A stretch of DNA of 64,000 nucleotides from NCBI GenBank assembly GCA_963665935.1, contig OY762510.1, positions 1,984,001-2,048,000 of the forward strand. The letters run 5' to 3'. The translations under genes were made by a program, and so were the position numbers. Below the pieces are notes generated by a model. That model was not told the origin of the DNA, searched no databases, and saw only the letters and a program-made list of their open reading frames with translations. Below, piece by piece: positions 44,488 through 53,432 of this stretch. This DNA is from Syntrophus sp963665935 (GTDB lineage: Bacteria > Desulfobacterota > Syntrophia > Syntrophales > Syntrophaceae). The number at the start of each line of letters is the position of its first letter. Within the stretch, counting starts at the first letter, position 1.

Positions 44488-45780
44488 TTACACTCTCTCC
44501 AGGACGATGGCCATTCCCTGCCCGCCGCCGATGCAGAGCGTCGCCAGACCGAGGTTCGCATCCTTCTTCTGGAGCTGCATGGCCAGACTGTAGGTGATCC
44601 GGGCGCCGGTGCAGCCGACGGGGTGTCCGATGGAGATTCCGCTGCCGTTGATATTGCACTTGTCCATATCCACCCCCAGCTCCTGGACACATCCCAGGGC
44701 TTGGGAAGCAAAGGCTTCGTTCAGCTCGATAATATCGATATCCTTCATGGTCAGGCCGAGCTGCTTGAAGACCTTGCGGGTTGCCGGAATCGGGCCGAGA
44801 CCCATGTATGCCGGATCGACACCGCCGGAGGCGTATCCCTTGATCTTTGCCAGGGGTTTGAGACCCAGTTCCTTGGCCTTGTCGGCGCTCATCACGACAA
44901 CGGCTGCTGCGCCGTCGTTGATGCCGGAGGCGTTGCCCGCCGTGACGGTTCCATCCTTCTTGAAGACGGTGGCCAGTTTGGCCATCTTTTCGAGGCTGGT
45001 GTCCATGGGGCGTTCGTCCACGGAGAAGAACTGCGGAGCGGCGCCTTTCTTCGTGGGCAGCGGGACCGGGATGATCTCATCGGCAATGGCGCCGCTGGTA
45101 ATGGCTGCGCGGGCGCGCTGATGGCTCATGAGGGCCAGCTCATCCTGGGCCTGACGGCTGATGCCATAGCGGGCGGCGATATTCTCGGCTGTTAATCCCA
45201 TGTGATAGCCGTTGAAGATTTCCCAGAGGCCGTCATGGACCATGAGGTCGATGATGGAACCCGTGGGCATGCTCATCCTGTATCCCCAGCGGGCATCGGG
45301 AAGGGCATAGGGGACATTGCTCATGTTTTCCATGCCGCCGGCCACCATGATGTCGGCATCGCCGGCCTTGATGACCTGGGCCGCCAGGACAATGGCCTTC
45401 ATGCCGGAGGCGCAGACCTTGTTGACGGTGATCGTGTTCGTTTCCTCAGGCAGACCGGCGTAGATGCTGGACTGGCGACCGGGATTCTGTCCCAGGGCGG
45501 CCGTGAGGCAGTTTCCCATGATGCACTCGTCGAAATAGACGGGGGTCAGAGATGAATCGTAATCATAATACTTCTTGTTGATATCGGTCATGTCGAAATC
45601 GCCGAAGGTATCGCAACGGCAGGATTTGACATCATCGCTGATGGCCGGCCGCAATCCCGCTCTCTTGATGGCCTCCTTGATGACCAGTGCGCCAAGATCC
45701 GTGACTCTCACGCCTTTCAATGAACCACCAAAAGCTCCCACGGCGGTTCTGGCGCCGCTTACGATGACAACATCTTTCAT
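44488..45780 (-). CDS. Acetyl-CoA acetyltransferase (thiolase) with insertion
   Basis: Thiolases condense two acetyl-CoA or cleave 3-ketoacyl-CoA. The 430-residue protein has catalytic C123 in NKVCASGMKA, NEAFA, H386 in GHPVGCTGAR and C416 in LCIGGGQG. Compared with the usual 393 residues there is an insertion of about 33 residues near 51-84 (VKSCRCDTFGDFDMTDINKK and on, including CRC) before the conserved CIMGNCLTAALGQNP. It lies downstream of an acyl-CoA ligase gene. A good AGGAG precedes the ATG. Confidence 0.93.
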   Translation of the reverse strand: MKDVVIVSGARTAVGAFGGSLKGVRVTDLGALVIKEAIKRAGLRPAISDDVKSCRCDTFGDFDMTDINKKYYDYDSSLTPVYFDECIMGNCLTAALGQNPGRQSSIYAGLPEETNTITVNKVCASGMKAIVLAAQVIKAGDADIMVAGGMENMSNVPYALPDARWGYRMSMPTGSIIDLMVHDGLWEIFNGYHMGLTAENIAARYGISRQAQDELALMSHQRARAAITSGAIADEIIPVPLPTKKGAAPQFFSVDERPMDTSLEKMAKLATVFKKDGTVTAGNASGINDGAAAVVVMSADKAKELGLKPLAKIKGYASGGVDPAYMGLGPIPATRKVFKQLGLTMKDIDIIELNEAFASQALGCVQELGVDMDKCNINGSGISIGHPVGCTGARITYSLAMQLQKKDANLGLATLCIGGGQGMAIVLERV

Positions 45781-45831
45781 GTTAATCTCCTTTCTGGATG
45801 TTAAGTTCTGAATTTCGGTAATGCAAAATCT

Positions 45832-47313
45832 TTAAAGTTCCGGGAGGGATTCCACGAATTCGACCTCCCGGGGCACCTTATAGGCAGAGAGGTAGGTCCG
45901 GCAATGCCGGAGAATCTGTTTATTGTCGATTTGGATGGCGGGATCTCGGACGATGAAAGCCTTGACGATTTCTCCCCGCAGCAGATTCGGTTTGCTTACC
46001 ACCCGTGCCGCCTGGACTGCGGGATGATTTTCCAGGACCATTTCGACCTCGCGGGGATAGACGTTAAAGCCGCTGGTGATGATCATCCGCTTCTTTCGGC
46101 CGGTGAGGAAAAAAAACCCGTCGGGATCCCGATAAGCGAGATCGCCGGTGAAAAGCCAGCCGTTTATGATTACGTTCCGGGTTGCCGCCTCATCCTTGTA
46201 ATAGCCCTTCATCAAATTTTCTCCGCGAAGGATCATTTCGCCGACTTCCCCTGACGGACAATCCGCACCTTGTTCATTGACGATGCGAATTTCCACACCG
46301 GGGATTGCGGTTCCGATGGAGCCGGGTTTTTGAGGCCCATCGGGTCGGCAAAGGGTACAGACCGGCGAGGATTCGGTCAAACCGTACCCTTCGACGAGAA
46401 TCGTGTGGAACCTCCCGTTGAATTCGGGAATGTATTGCGAGGGCATCGACGCGCCACCGGTGATGCAGAATTTCAGGGAGCGGATATCATACCGGTCTGC
46501 TTCATCGTGCAGGAGCATTCCCAGGAACAGACGGGGTACGGCAGCGATAAATGATACGTTTTCCCGGCAGATGATCGAAAAGATTTCATCGAGATTGAAA
46601 TGATCCAGCAGAATGAGGCCCGCTCCGACGCGAATGGCGCCCAGCATGTTGGCGACCGCGCCGAAAGAATGAAAAAAAGGGATGACAGAAAGGCCCAGGT
46701 CGGAATTGTTCACATGACACAGATTTCCCAGAAGGGCGGACTGTGAGACAAGATTGCGCTGAGTCAGCATGGCCCCAAGAGGTCTTCCCGTAAGGCCGGA
46801 GGTATAAATCATGACGGCGGGATCGTCGTCGGCCAGATCCGGAAGATCCAGAGTGGTGGCGGAATTTTCGATCAGAGTCCAGAAGGAAACGAAAGCCGGT
46901 GCAGAAAGTGGGGGATCCTCCGTCCTGTCGGTGACAATGAGATGCCGGCAGAGAGGAACATTCTTCAGGATGGGTTCAAAGCGGACGGCACAGGAGGTCG
47001 TGGTGATGAGGGTCGTGGCATCGCTGTCACTCAAGAGATATTGGATCTCGTGAACCGTTGACGCCGTGTTGATCGTTACCGCAACGGCGCCGATCTTCTG
47101 GGCGGCAAAATAGGCGATGACAAACTCGGGACAGTTGTGCAGAACAATGGCGATCTTGTCGTTTTTCCCCACGCCCCGGTCCTTCAGAGCGTTTCCCAGG
47201 GCGTTGACGGCCGCATTCAACTCCGCATAGGTCATCCGCCGTTCTTCGGAAGAGACTGCAAGGCGGTCAGGATCGCGATGACAGGTCTCTTCCAGCATCT
47301 GTCCTAAATTCAT
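45832..47313 (-). CDS. AMP-dependent acyl-CoA synthetase-like protein with degenerate motifs
   Basis: The 493-residue protein resembles acyl-CoA synthetases: GYGLTESSP (A5), FTGDLAYRDPDGFFFLTGRKKR and ITSGFNVYPREVE are intact. The A3 loop reads YTSGLTGRPLG (170-180), with Leu where Thr and Lys are expected. The protein ends at YKVPREVEFVESLPEL, just before the A10 lysine segment. In another frame the next codons read GTLKIL, reminiscent of the missing TGKIL tail, so the end may be shifted by a base. It probably shares a transcript with the thiolase. Confidence 0.85.
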   Translation of the reverse strand: MNLGQMLEETCHRDPDRLAVSSEERRMTYAELNAAVNALGNALKDRGVGKNDKIAIVLHNCPEFVIAYFAAQKIGAVAVTINTASTVHEIQYLLSDSDATTLITTTSCAVRFEPILKNVPLCRHLIVTDRTEDPPLSAPAFVSFWTLIENSATTLDLPDLADDDPAVMIYTSGLTGRPLGAMLTQRNLVSQSALLGNLCHVNNSDLGLSVIPFFHSFGAVANMLGAIRVGAGLILLDHFNLDEIFSIICRENVSFIAAVPRLFLGMLLHDEADRYDIRSLKFCITGGASMPSQYIPEFNGRFHTILVEGYGLTESSPVCTLCRPDGPQKPGSIGTAIPGVEIRIVNEQGADCPSGEVGEMILRGENLMKGYYKDEAATRNVIINGWLFTGDLAYRDPDGFFFLTGRKKRMIITSGFNVYPREVEMVLENHPAVQAARVVSKPNLLRGEIVKAFIVRDPAIQIDNKQILRHCRTYLSAYKVPREVEFVESLPEL

Positions 47314-47347
47314 CTTTAAACCCCAAAGCTCCTTAAAATCGTGACCC

Positions 47348-47377
47348 CTCTTAGCACAGCAAGAGTAATTTTTTCAA
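47348..47377 (-). promoter_or_regulatory. Promoter of the degenerate ligase-thiolase transcript
   Basis: On - the -35 TTGAAA (47377-47372) and TAAGAG (47353-47348), preceded by TGTGC, are 18 bases apart. A nearly identical 40-base block lies upstream of the aminotransferase gene at 53281-53310. Confidence 0.5.
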
Positions 47378-47472
47378 TAAAATAAAATGATGGGATTGGT
47401 GATGAGGTCAGAAATATCGGGGTGAAAATATAGAACGAGGACATCTTGTGCTTTTTTTGCATGTGGTTCCGG

Positions 47473-47501
47473 TTGACAAAAAAAAACATTTAAGATAGAT
47501 G
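47473..47501 (+). promoter_or_regulatory. Possible promoter for the LpxL-like gene
   Basis: A perfect TTGACA (47473-47478) is followed after 17 bases by TAGATG (47496-47501). The -10 is weak, and the leader to 47746 would be about 240 bases. Confidence 0.35.
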
Positions 47502-47745
47502 GACCGCAATTTGGAGGAAAGTAATTGGAAAGGTCCGGAGGCGTTGATCCCAATCCATACCGAAGCATACTCTACCACGGGTTTTTTATCGTCTCCTCGG
47601 TGTATGTCGGCATATGCCGGTATTTCCTTTGCTTGGCCGCCATGCTGTGAGCCAGAATGGGAATAACTTGTCGCGTGCCGTATCTTTCTTTTATTTTCCC
47701 CGATTCGATGGTGTATTTTAATAGGTTTATGCCGGGTATCTGGAA

Positions 47746-48636
47746 ATGAAAAAATCCCTGGTGACAACCATGGTTCTGTTCCTGTTGCAGAGCATTCCTC
47801 TGTCGGTGAGGAGATTCGTTTTCGCCCAGCTTGCCCTTTTCGTCTACTACCTGATCCAGGACAGACGCCTTGTTGCTCTCGATAATCTGCACCATGCCTT
47901 TCCGGAAAAATCCATGGATGAACTCATTAAAATCGCAAAAGGGGTTTACCGGAACTTCGGTATCCTGCTCGCTGAATTTACAGAGATTCCCCGTCTCAAT
48001 GAGAAGCGGGTCAATAGACTCATGGAGATTCAGGGGATCGAGAATTATTACAAGGCCAAGGCGAAAAACAAGGGCGTGATCATGCTGACCGGTCATTACG
48101 GCAACTGGGAATTGATGGCGGCTGTATTTTCCACTTTAGCAGACTCCATGACGGTGCTCTATAGACCCTTTGATAACGCCATGGTTGAAAATCTCGTTTC
48201 CTGGGTCAGATCATCCACGGGCAATCGGTTCATTTCTGCGAAGCGTGCCCTGTTCGCGATGATGAGGTGCCTGGATGGAAAAGGGACCCTCGGACTGCTC
48301 ATTGACCAGAACTGGGCGCGGAAGGAAAGCTGCTTTGTCCAGTTCTTCAACAGACCTGCCTGTACGTCATCCGGATTGGCCTATCTCGTCCTTCGCACGG
48401 GCGCCCCGGTCCTGCCTGCCTTCATGACCCGGCAGAAGGATGGAAGATATCTTCTGCAGATTGGCGCCGAACTGGAGATCATCGATACCGGGGACATGGA
48501 TAGGGATATTGTGGCGAATACGCAACGTTACACCAGCGTGATCGAGGAAGTCATCAGGCGGCACCCTGAGCAGTGGTTCTGGATTCATCAACGGTGGAAG
48601 ACAAAACCGCATCAATTAGGGAAAGCCAAGAATTAA
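47746..48636 (+). CDS. LpxL/HtrB-like lipid A acyltransferase
   Basis: The 296-residue protein has an N-terminal hydrophobic segment and the acyltransferase HxxxxE motif H117-YGNW-E122 in LTGHYGNWELMAA. Other family features are LGLLIDQNWARKESCFVQFF and WFWIHQRWK near the C-terminus. This group transfers secondary acyl chains to lipid A. It is followed after two bases by a membrane-protein gene, so the two are probably co-transcribed. Acyl donor and position are not predictable. Confidence 0.88.
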   Translation: MKKSLVTTMVLFLLQSIPLSVRRFVFAQLALFVYYLIQDRRLVALDNLHHAFPEKSMDELIKIAKGVYRNFGILLAEFTEIPRLNEKRVNRLMEIQGIENYYKAKAKNKGVIMLTGHYGNWELMAAVFSTLADSMTVLYRPFDNAMVENLVSWVRSSTGNRFISAKRALFAMMRCLDGKGTLGLLIDQNWARKESCFVQFFNRPACTSSGLAYLVLRTGAPVLPAFMTRQKDGRYLLQIGAELEIIDTGDMDRDIVANTQRYTSVIEEVIRRHPEQWFWIHQRWKTKPHQLGKAKN

Positions 48637-48637
48637 G

Positions 48638-49375
48638 ATGGAGTATGTAATGAAGGCGAAACTAAATTTTTCTCCATGGTTCGTTTATGGGGTTACTGTC
48701 TTTTTATGGGTGTACACTTATTTTGACAAGGAAAGGCGTCTGCTGTATGGCGTGCATACTTACAGGGAGTACGGAATCATTGAGAGTGCAACCGTTATCT
48801 TTCTATTCCTTGCGATCCTCTTATACCTGCTGTGCCTGAAAAAGGCCGAGCCGCCATGGGAAAAAGGTTGGCTGTTGATCCTTGCAGCCGGTTCATTCTA
48901 TTTTCTTGGGGAAGAAATCAGCTGGGGATACCATTTTTTCCATTACCACTTTAGCGATTCATGGCGCGCGTTGAATGCTCAGAAAGAACCGAATCTGCAT
49001 AATTTGAAAGGGATTTGGGGAATTTTCTTTGACAAGCTGCCGCGGCAGCTTCTGTCAATAGGAACCGTTATCGGCGGATTGCTTGGAGCGTATGCAGCCC
49101 GCCGGCGTTCCTGGCCAAAGAATAGGACGCTGCGCCGACTGATTCCCCCCAGCCATACCCTCTTTGTCGCCGTTTCTGCTAGTCTGGTGTCCGTTCCGGA
49201 AAAGGTTGGAGAACATCTCTTGTCGGAGATGCCGGCATGGCTTAAGCTCGGTAATGCCTCCGGGGAACTGAAGGAATGCTTGCTTGCTTTTTTTATCCTG
49301 CTTTATGCCTATGGACTATTTTGTAAGTTTTCTCCATTCTATAGCAAGGGAAAAGGGGGACATAGGACTTTCTGA
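48638..49375 (+). CDS. Uncharacterised multi-span membrane protein with GEEISWG motif
   Basis: The 245-residue protein has about five to six hydrophobic segments. Between two of them lies GEEISWGYHFFHYHF followed by a NLHNLKGIWG stretch. The pairing of GEEISWG with a later NLHN motif occurs in uncharacterised membrane proteins of several phyla, so it may be an active-site or metal-binding pattern. It starts two bases after the LpxL-like gene, suggesting a cell-envelope role; an ATG four codons later is an alternative start. No function is assigned. Confidence 0.65.
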   Translation: MEYVMKAKLNFSPWFVYGVTVFLWVYTYFDKERRLLYGVHTYREYGIIESATVIFLFLAILLYLLCLKKAEPPWEKGWLLILAAGSFYFLGEEISWGYHFFHYHFSDSWRALNAQKEPNLHNLKGIWGIFFDKLPRQLLSIGTVIGGLLGAYAARRRSWPKNRTLRRLIPPSHTLFVAVSASLVSVPEKVGEHLLSEMPAWLKLGNASGELKECLLAFFILLYAYGLFCKFSPFYSKGKGGHRTF

Positions 49376-49413
49376 AACAAAGCCAACGGCCGGAAGGGCG
49401 TGAAAGAAGATTT

Positions 49414-50058
49414 TCAGCTTCTACATAGCCTTTTCTTCTCGATCCAAATCTTCAACCAGAGCCACAGGACAGAGAGGATTACCACAGCAATAACAATATA
49501 AGCGACGTTCTTCTCCAGGGAGCCCTGCCTGACTCCTGTGCCGATAAGGGTGAAAGGGATGGCTTCCGGCATCAGCCCGATTGCCGTTCCGACTAGAAAA
49601 TCCCCCCTTTTTACTGGTGACAGACTGAGGATTATGTTTGTGACCATCGCGTGAACGGGAATTTGCCGGGCTAGAATGACCCCGGGAATTCCTCCGCGTT
49701 CAAGGAGCTTTGCGAAAGAGCTAAACTTTGGGTAGCGGTTTAAGATGAAGTCTCTACCTACCCACCTGACCACAGAGAAAATAATGTGGCATCCGATGAG
49801 GGTTCCGATCGTACTGTACAGTAATCCCTGGAAAAAGCCGAAGATCAGCCCTCCTATAGTACAGAAAAGGAGTCTCGGGATCCCGATGCAAACCAACACG
49901 GCCACACTCAGTGTGAAAATAAAGGGGGCCATCGACCCATAGCGATGAATCCCTTCGCAAAAGGCTATGAGGCTTTCCCGATATTGCCTGATTGGAGACA
50001 AGTACAGGGCAAGGATCACAATAAAAAAAGCAAGAATGTAAAGGAGATCTTTACGCAA
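49414..50058 (-). CDS. TVP38/TMEM64 (DedA-superfamily-like) membrane protein
   Basis: The 214-residue integral membrane protein has five to six predicted spans and the VTT-domain pattern: TIGGLIFGFFQGLLYSTIGTLIG, FAKLLERGGIPGVILARQIPV and AIGLMPEAIPFTLIGTG. The domain occurs in DedA and TMEM64 proteins linked to membrane lipid or ion handling. Its role here is not predicted. Confidence 0.8.
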   Translation of the reverse strand: MRKDLLYILAFFIVILALYLSPIRQYRESLIAFCEGIHRYGSMAPFIFTLSVAVLVCIGIPRLLFCTIGGLIFGFFQGLLYSTIGTLIGCHIIFSVVRWVGRDFILNRYPKFSSFAKLLERGGIPGVILARQIPVHAMVTNIILSLSPVKRGDFLVGTAIGLMPEAIPFTLIGTGVRQGSLEKNVAYIVIAVVILSVLWLWLKIWIEKKRLCRS

Positions 50059-50166
50059 GTTTCGGTGAATACCTCCTCCCAGACAATTCGGTCTTACTCA
50101 TTGAAAAATTGAAAAAGGAAGCTACCGCAGACAAACAGACCGTTCTTGTTAATTGTTCTTGAGCTA

Positions 50167-51252
50167 TTACAGTGTTGATTTCTTCCCCAACCTGGATCTG
50201 CGGACAGGACAACCAGGCTTCACGTATTTCCCCCCGCGCGCGGCAGACTCATATAGGGCGGTCAGGATTTCCACATTCTTTTTTCCTTCCGCTGCCTCAA
50301 CAAGCGCTGGTCTGTTGCATACAATGGCATCAATGACATTGGCCAGATACGGGGTATGGCCATGTCCATAAACATTCGGGATTTCCTGCGACGAGGCATT
50401 TTGCATTCGGGCATCCTCAGGCCGCTCATCTCGAAATTTCCAATAGAGGATTTCGTTGACCGCCCGTCCACCGATAATGATGGAGCCTTTTTCGCCAAGA
50501 ATGCTTAGGGAACCTTCCAGATCTTCAGGCCTTGAGGCAACCGTCGCCTCAAAGGCGCCAAGGGCGCCGGATGTGAATCTGAAAGTGGCGAGAGATGTAT
50601 CTTCAACCTCGATATCGAGCAGTCTCGTTGCCTGAATGCACTGCATGGTCTCGATGGGCCCCATAAACCACTGAAGGAGATCGAGGTGATGGCTCGCCTG
50701 TTGGGACATGACTCCACCGTCCAGCTCCCATGTGCCGTGCCAGTCGTCTTGTTCATAATAAGATTGCTGCCTCATCCATCTCACGCGGACCGTCCCCAGC
50801 ACGAGTTTGCCGAAGCGGCCTCCATCGAGGGCTTGTCGTGCAGCAACCACGGCAGGATTGAAACGGTTCTGCTTCACGACAAAAAGACGGCAATTATACT
50901 CCGCGCAGGCATTCATCATCTTTTCACAGTCCAAAACCCGAAGGGCCATCGGCTTTTCGACCACAATATGCTTTCCGTACCGGGCAATGTCGATCACGTG
51001 CCGCGCATGATACCCCGTAGGGGTGGCAATATCCACGACATTAATCTCCCCATGTTTCGCCATCATCTCGTGGTAGTCGAGATAGCAGGGAACGCCGAAT
51101 TCTTCAGATTTTGCCTTTGCTTTCTTTTCATCGACATCGCATACGGCGACCAGTTCCGCATTAATGTTACGCGACGTCAAAGCCTTCAGGTGGTTGTTGG
51201 AAACGCGTCCGCATCCGACGACGGAAAATTTGAGTTTTTTTTGTTGTGTCAT
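50167..51252 (-). CDS. Gfo/Idh/MocA-family sugar dehydrogenase, WbpB/GnnA-like
   Basis: The 361-residue oxidoreductase starts MTQQKKLKFSVVGCGRVSNNHLKAL, a Rossmann NAD site, and contains the catalytic EKP motif in HIVVEKPMALR. The closest recalled relatives oxidise the 3-OH of UDP-GlcNAc or UDP-GlcNAcA before transamination (WbpB, WlbA, GnnA). AGGTGA five bases before the ATG at 51252 supports this start over a GTG three codons earlier. The aminotransferase gene at 52117 is on the same strand, so a joint 3-amino-sugar pathway is likely. Confidence 0.82.
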   Translation of the reverse strand: MTQQKKLKFSVVGCGRVSNNHLKALTSRNINAELVAVCDVDEKKAKAKSEEFGVPCYLDYHEMMAKHGEINVVDIATPTGYHARHVIDIARYGKHIVVEKPMALRVLDCEKMMNACAEYNCRLFVVKQNRFNPAVVAARQALDGGRFGKLVLGTVRVRWMRQQSYYEQDDWHGTWELDGGVMSQQASHHLDLLQWFMGPIETMQCIQATRLLDIEVEDTSLATFRFTSGALGAFEATVASRPEDLEGSLSILGEKGSIIIGGRAVNEILYWKFRDERPEDARMQNASSQEIPNVYGHGHTPYLANVIDAIVCNRPALVEAAEGKKNVEILTALYESAARGGKYVKPGCPVRRSRLGKKSTL

Positions 51253-51377
51253 AGCATTCACCTTTTTTGAGTTTCTTGTGCCTGGAGAAAATAGCAGGCG
51301 GTCATAGCATTAGGAGCTTGTCCGGCCTCTTTGATTTTGTAATCGACTGCAGAAAGGTAGGGGCGACTTCATTATGA

Positions 51378-52127
51378 TTATCTGGGGAGGCATTCCGATC
51401 CAATCCTGTCCCCTCGGAGGGCCCGTTTCCGTAACCAGCGCATGGCAAAACAGTCGAGGATGCCTCGCCACATCCTGTTTCCGATGCCGTATTTTGAGTA
51501 GCCCCGTGTTCGCGACCGGTCATTGACTGGTATTTCTACGACTTGATAGCCTTGAAAGCGAAGGAGAGTAGGAAGAAAACGGTGCATCCCGTTGAATGTC
51601 TGTATCTGCCAAAGCGCGCTCCTGCGGATAGCACGATAGGTGCATCCGGCATCGGAGATCTTGTCGCCCGTGATAAAATTTCTGAAAGCGTTCGCCGTTC
51701 TCGATGAGATTTTCTTCACCATCGTGTCCATTCTTTTTCGGCGAACACCACAGACCGCTGCAACATCGCCCTGCATTGCATCAAGTAGTACAGGGATATC
51801 GGCAGGATCATTCTGCATATCTGCATCCATCGTGATGATAATTTCACCGCGGGCGTAAGCGAAACCGGTTGCTTGTCCGGCACTTTCGCCGGAGTTGAAG
51901 CGGTGAGGAAGGATACGGAGGAACGGTCTTGTCTTCTGAAGTTTTTTCAAGACCTCCAGACTGGCATCCGTACTTCTGTCGTCAATGAAGATGACTTCGT
52001 ATTTGACCCCGAGCCCGTCGAGCATCGGCTGAAGCTCATCCATGAGCGGTTCGAGGTTCTCTTCTTCATTGAAGACGGGAATCACTACCGAAACTTGGCA
52101 AGCGTCACTAATCGTCTTAGCGGTCAT
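51378..52127 (-). CDS. Family 2 glycosyltransferase, polyprenyl-phosphate type
   Basis: The 249-residue protein has the GT-A fold with VSVVIPVFNEEENLEPL, IDDRSTDAS and the DxD-like TMDADMQNDPAD, and the later motif RGYSKYGIGNRMWRG. This resembles dolichol- or undecaprenyl-phosphate sugar transferases (DPM1/ArnC type) but lacks the C-terminal membrane spans of many of them. It overlaps the aminotransferase gene by 11 bases. With the ArnT-like genes just upstream, it may supply their lipid-linked sugar. Confidence 0.85.
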   Translation of the reverse strand: MTAKTISDACQVSVVIPVFNEEENLEPLMDELQPMLDGLGVKYEVIFIDDRSTDASLEVLKKLQKTRPFLRILPHRFNSGESAGQATGFAYARGEIIITMDADMQNDPADIPVLLDAMQGDVAAVCGVRRKRMDTMVKKISSRTANAFRNFITGDKISDAGCTYRAIRRSALWQIQTFNGMHRFLPTLLRFQGYQVVEIPVNDRSRTRGYSKYGIGNRMWRGILDCFAMRWLRKRALRGDRIGSECLPR

Positions 52128-53232
52128 TTCCCGAATAGAATTTAGCGATTGTTTCGCAGATGAATTTCGTCTCTTCCCTGGTCACGACGGGAGACATGGG
52201 AAGAGAGAGCATGTGCTCACAGGCATATTCAGCGCGCGGATACGATCCTCTTCCCTCGTTCAGATGATGATAGGCCGGCTGAAGATTCAGCGCAAGCGGA
52301 TAATGGATACCTGTTTCAATTCCGTTATCCTGCAGATGTTGAATAAGGGCATCCCTGTCGGGAACGAGGATGACGTAAACATGGTATACAGCCTCGGAAT
52401 CTGGAGCCACTGGTGGGGTTTTTACCTGCCGGATGTCCTTTAGCCCTTCGTTGTACCAAGCGGCGACCTTGCGGCGGCCTTCGTTCCACTTGTCAATATG
52501 AGGTAGACAGATCCTAAGAAGAGCAGCCTGAAGGGCGTCGAGACGGCTGTTCATTCCTTCAAATTCATGGTCGAACTTGCTTTCACGGCCGTGGTTCAAG
52601 AACATTCTGATCTTCCTGTATAGGTTGGGATCTCTTGCGGTTACAGCGCCGCCATCTCCGAATCCTCCGAGGTTTTTCGAGGGGAAGAAGCTGAACACGC
52701 TGGCATCGCCCAGTGTCCCCACGTTCTTGCCTTTGTATCTGGCACCCTGTGCCTGGGCACAATCTTCCAGAAGAAAAAGGCCATGTTTGCGAGCAATGGA
52801 AAGCGCCTCATCCATGTCAACGGGATGCCCATAAAGGTGAACGGGGATTAGAGCTTTTGTCCTGTTCGTGATTTTCTTTTCGACCTGATCGAGATCGAGA
52901 TTGAAGCTGTTTTCTCCGAGATCACAGAAAATGACCTGCGCCCCGGTGAGGGTAATCGCCTCTGCTGTGGCGATGGCGGTATGGACGGTTGTAATGACTT
53001 CATCCCCTGGACCGATGCCTATTGCTTTCAAAACGGCAAAGAGACCATCCGTGGCACACCCGCAGCCGCAGACTTTATCAACCCCAAGCCCGCGCGCCAT
53101 TTCCTTTTCGAACATCTCCACTTCCGCCCCACCGATATATTTGCCGCTGTCGAGCACGCGAATTGCTGCGTTGTGGAGTTCCTCTCTGATCGGCTCATGC
53201 ATCTTGCCCAGATCAAGAAATTTGACTTTCAT
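52117..53232 (-). CDS. DegT/DnrJ/EryC1 sugar aminotransferase, WbpE/GnnB-like
   Basis: The 371-residue PLP enzyme transfers an amino group to a keto-sugar nucleotide. The PLP lysine is K186 in FFPSKNLGGFGDGGA, with EDCAQAQGA and VNSRLD-type MNSRLDALQAALL also present. The ATG at 53232 lies nine bases after AGGAGG; earlier ATGs in the frame are too close to the site. With the WbpB-like dehydrogenase it could build a 3-amino-3-deoxy UDP-sugar for O-antigen or lipid A. No matching acetyltransferase is in the window. Confidence 0.88.
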   Translation of the reverse strand: MKVKFLDLGKMHEPIREELHNAAIRVLDSGKYIGGAEVEMFEKEMARGLGVDKVCGCGCATDGLFAVLKAIGIGPGDEVITTVHTAIATAEAITLTGAQVIFCDLGENSFNLDLDQVEKKITNRTKALIPVHLYGHPVDMDEALSIARKHGLFLLEDCAQAQGARYKGKNVGTLGDASVFSFFPSKNLGGFGDGGAVTARDPNLYRKIRMFLNHGRESKFDHEFEGMNSRLDALQAALLRICLPHIDKWNEGRRKVAAWYNEGLKDIRQVKTPPVAPDSEAVYHVYVILVPDRDALIQHLQDNGIETGIHYPLALNLQPAYHHLNEGRGSYPRAEYACEHMLSLPMSPVVTREETKFICETIAKFYSGNDR

Positions 53233-53280
53233 CCCCATCTTCCTCCTCGTCATTCCCAACCTTCTTCCAAATCGGGCACC

Positions 53281-53310
53281 CTCTTAACACAGCGAGCGTA
53301 ATTTTTTCAA
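53281..53310 (-). promoter_or_regulatory. Promoter of the aminotransferase gene
   Basis: On - TTGAAA (53310-53305) and TAAGAG (53286-53281) are 18 bases apart. It is almost identical over 40 bases to the block at 47348-47377, including the surrounding CAATAAAATAA. Confidence 0.5.
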
Positions 53311-53432
53311 TAAAATAATAAGAATTTAAAGGATTACAGGTCAATGTCATTGAATTAAGGCCTATGATGTCAAGGCCATATTTATTGTTTTGAAAGATGT
53401 TCCGTTTGAACCCGATCACTCCGGGTTGCCCA

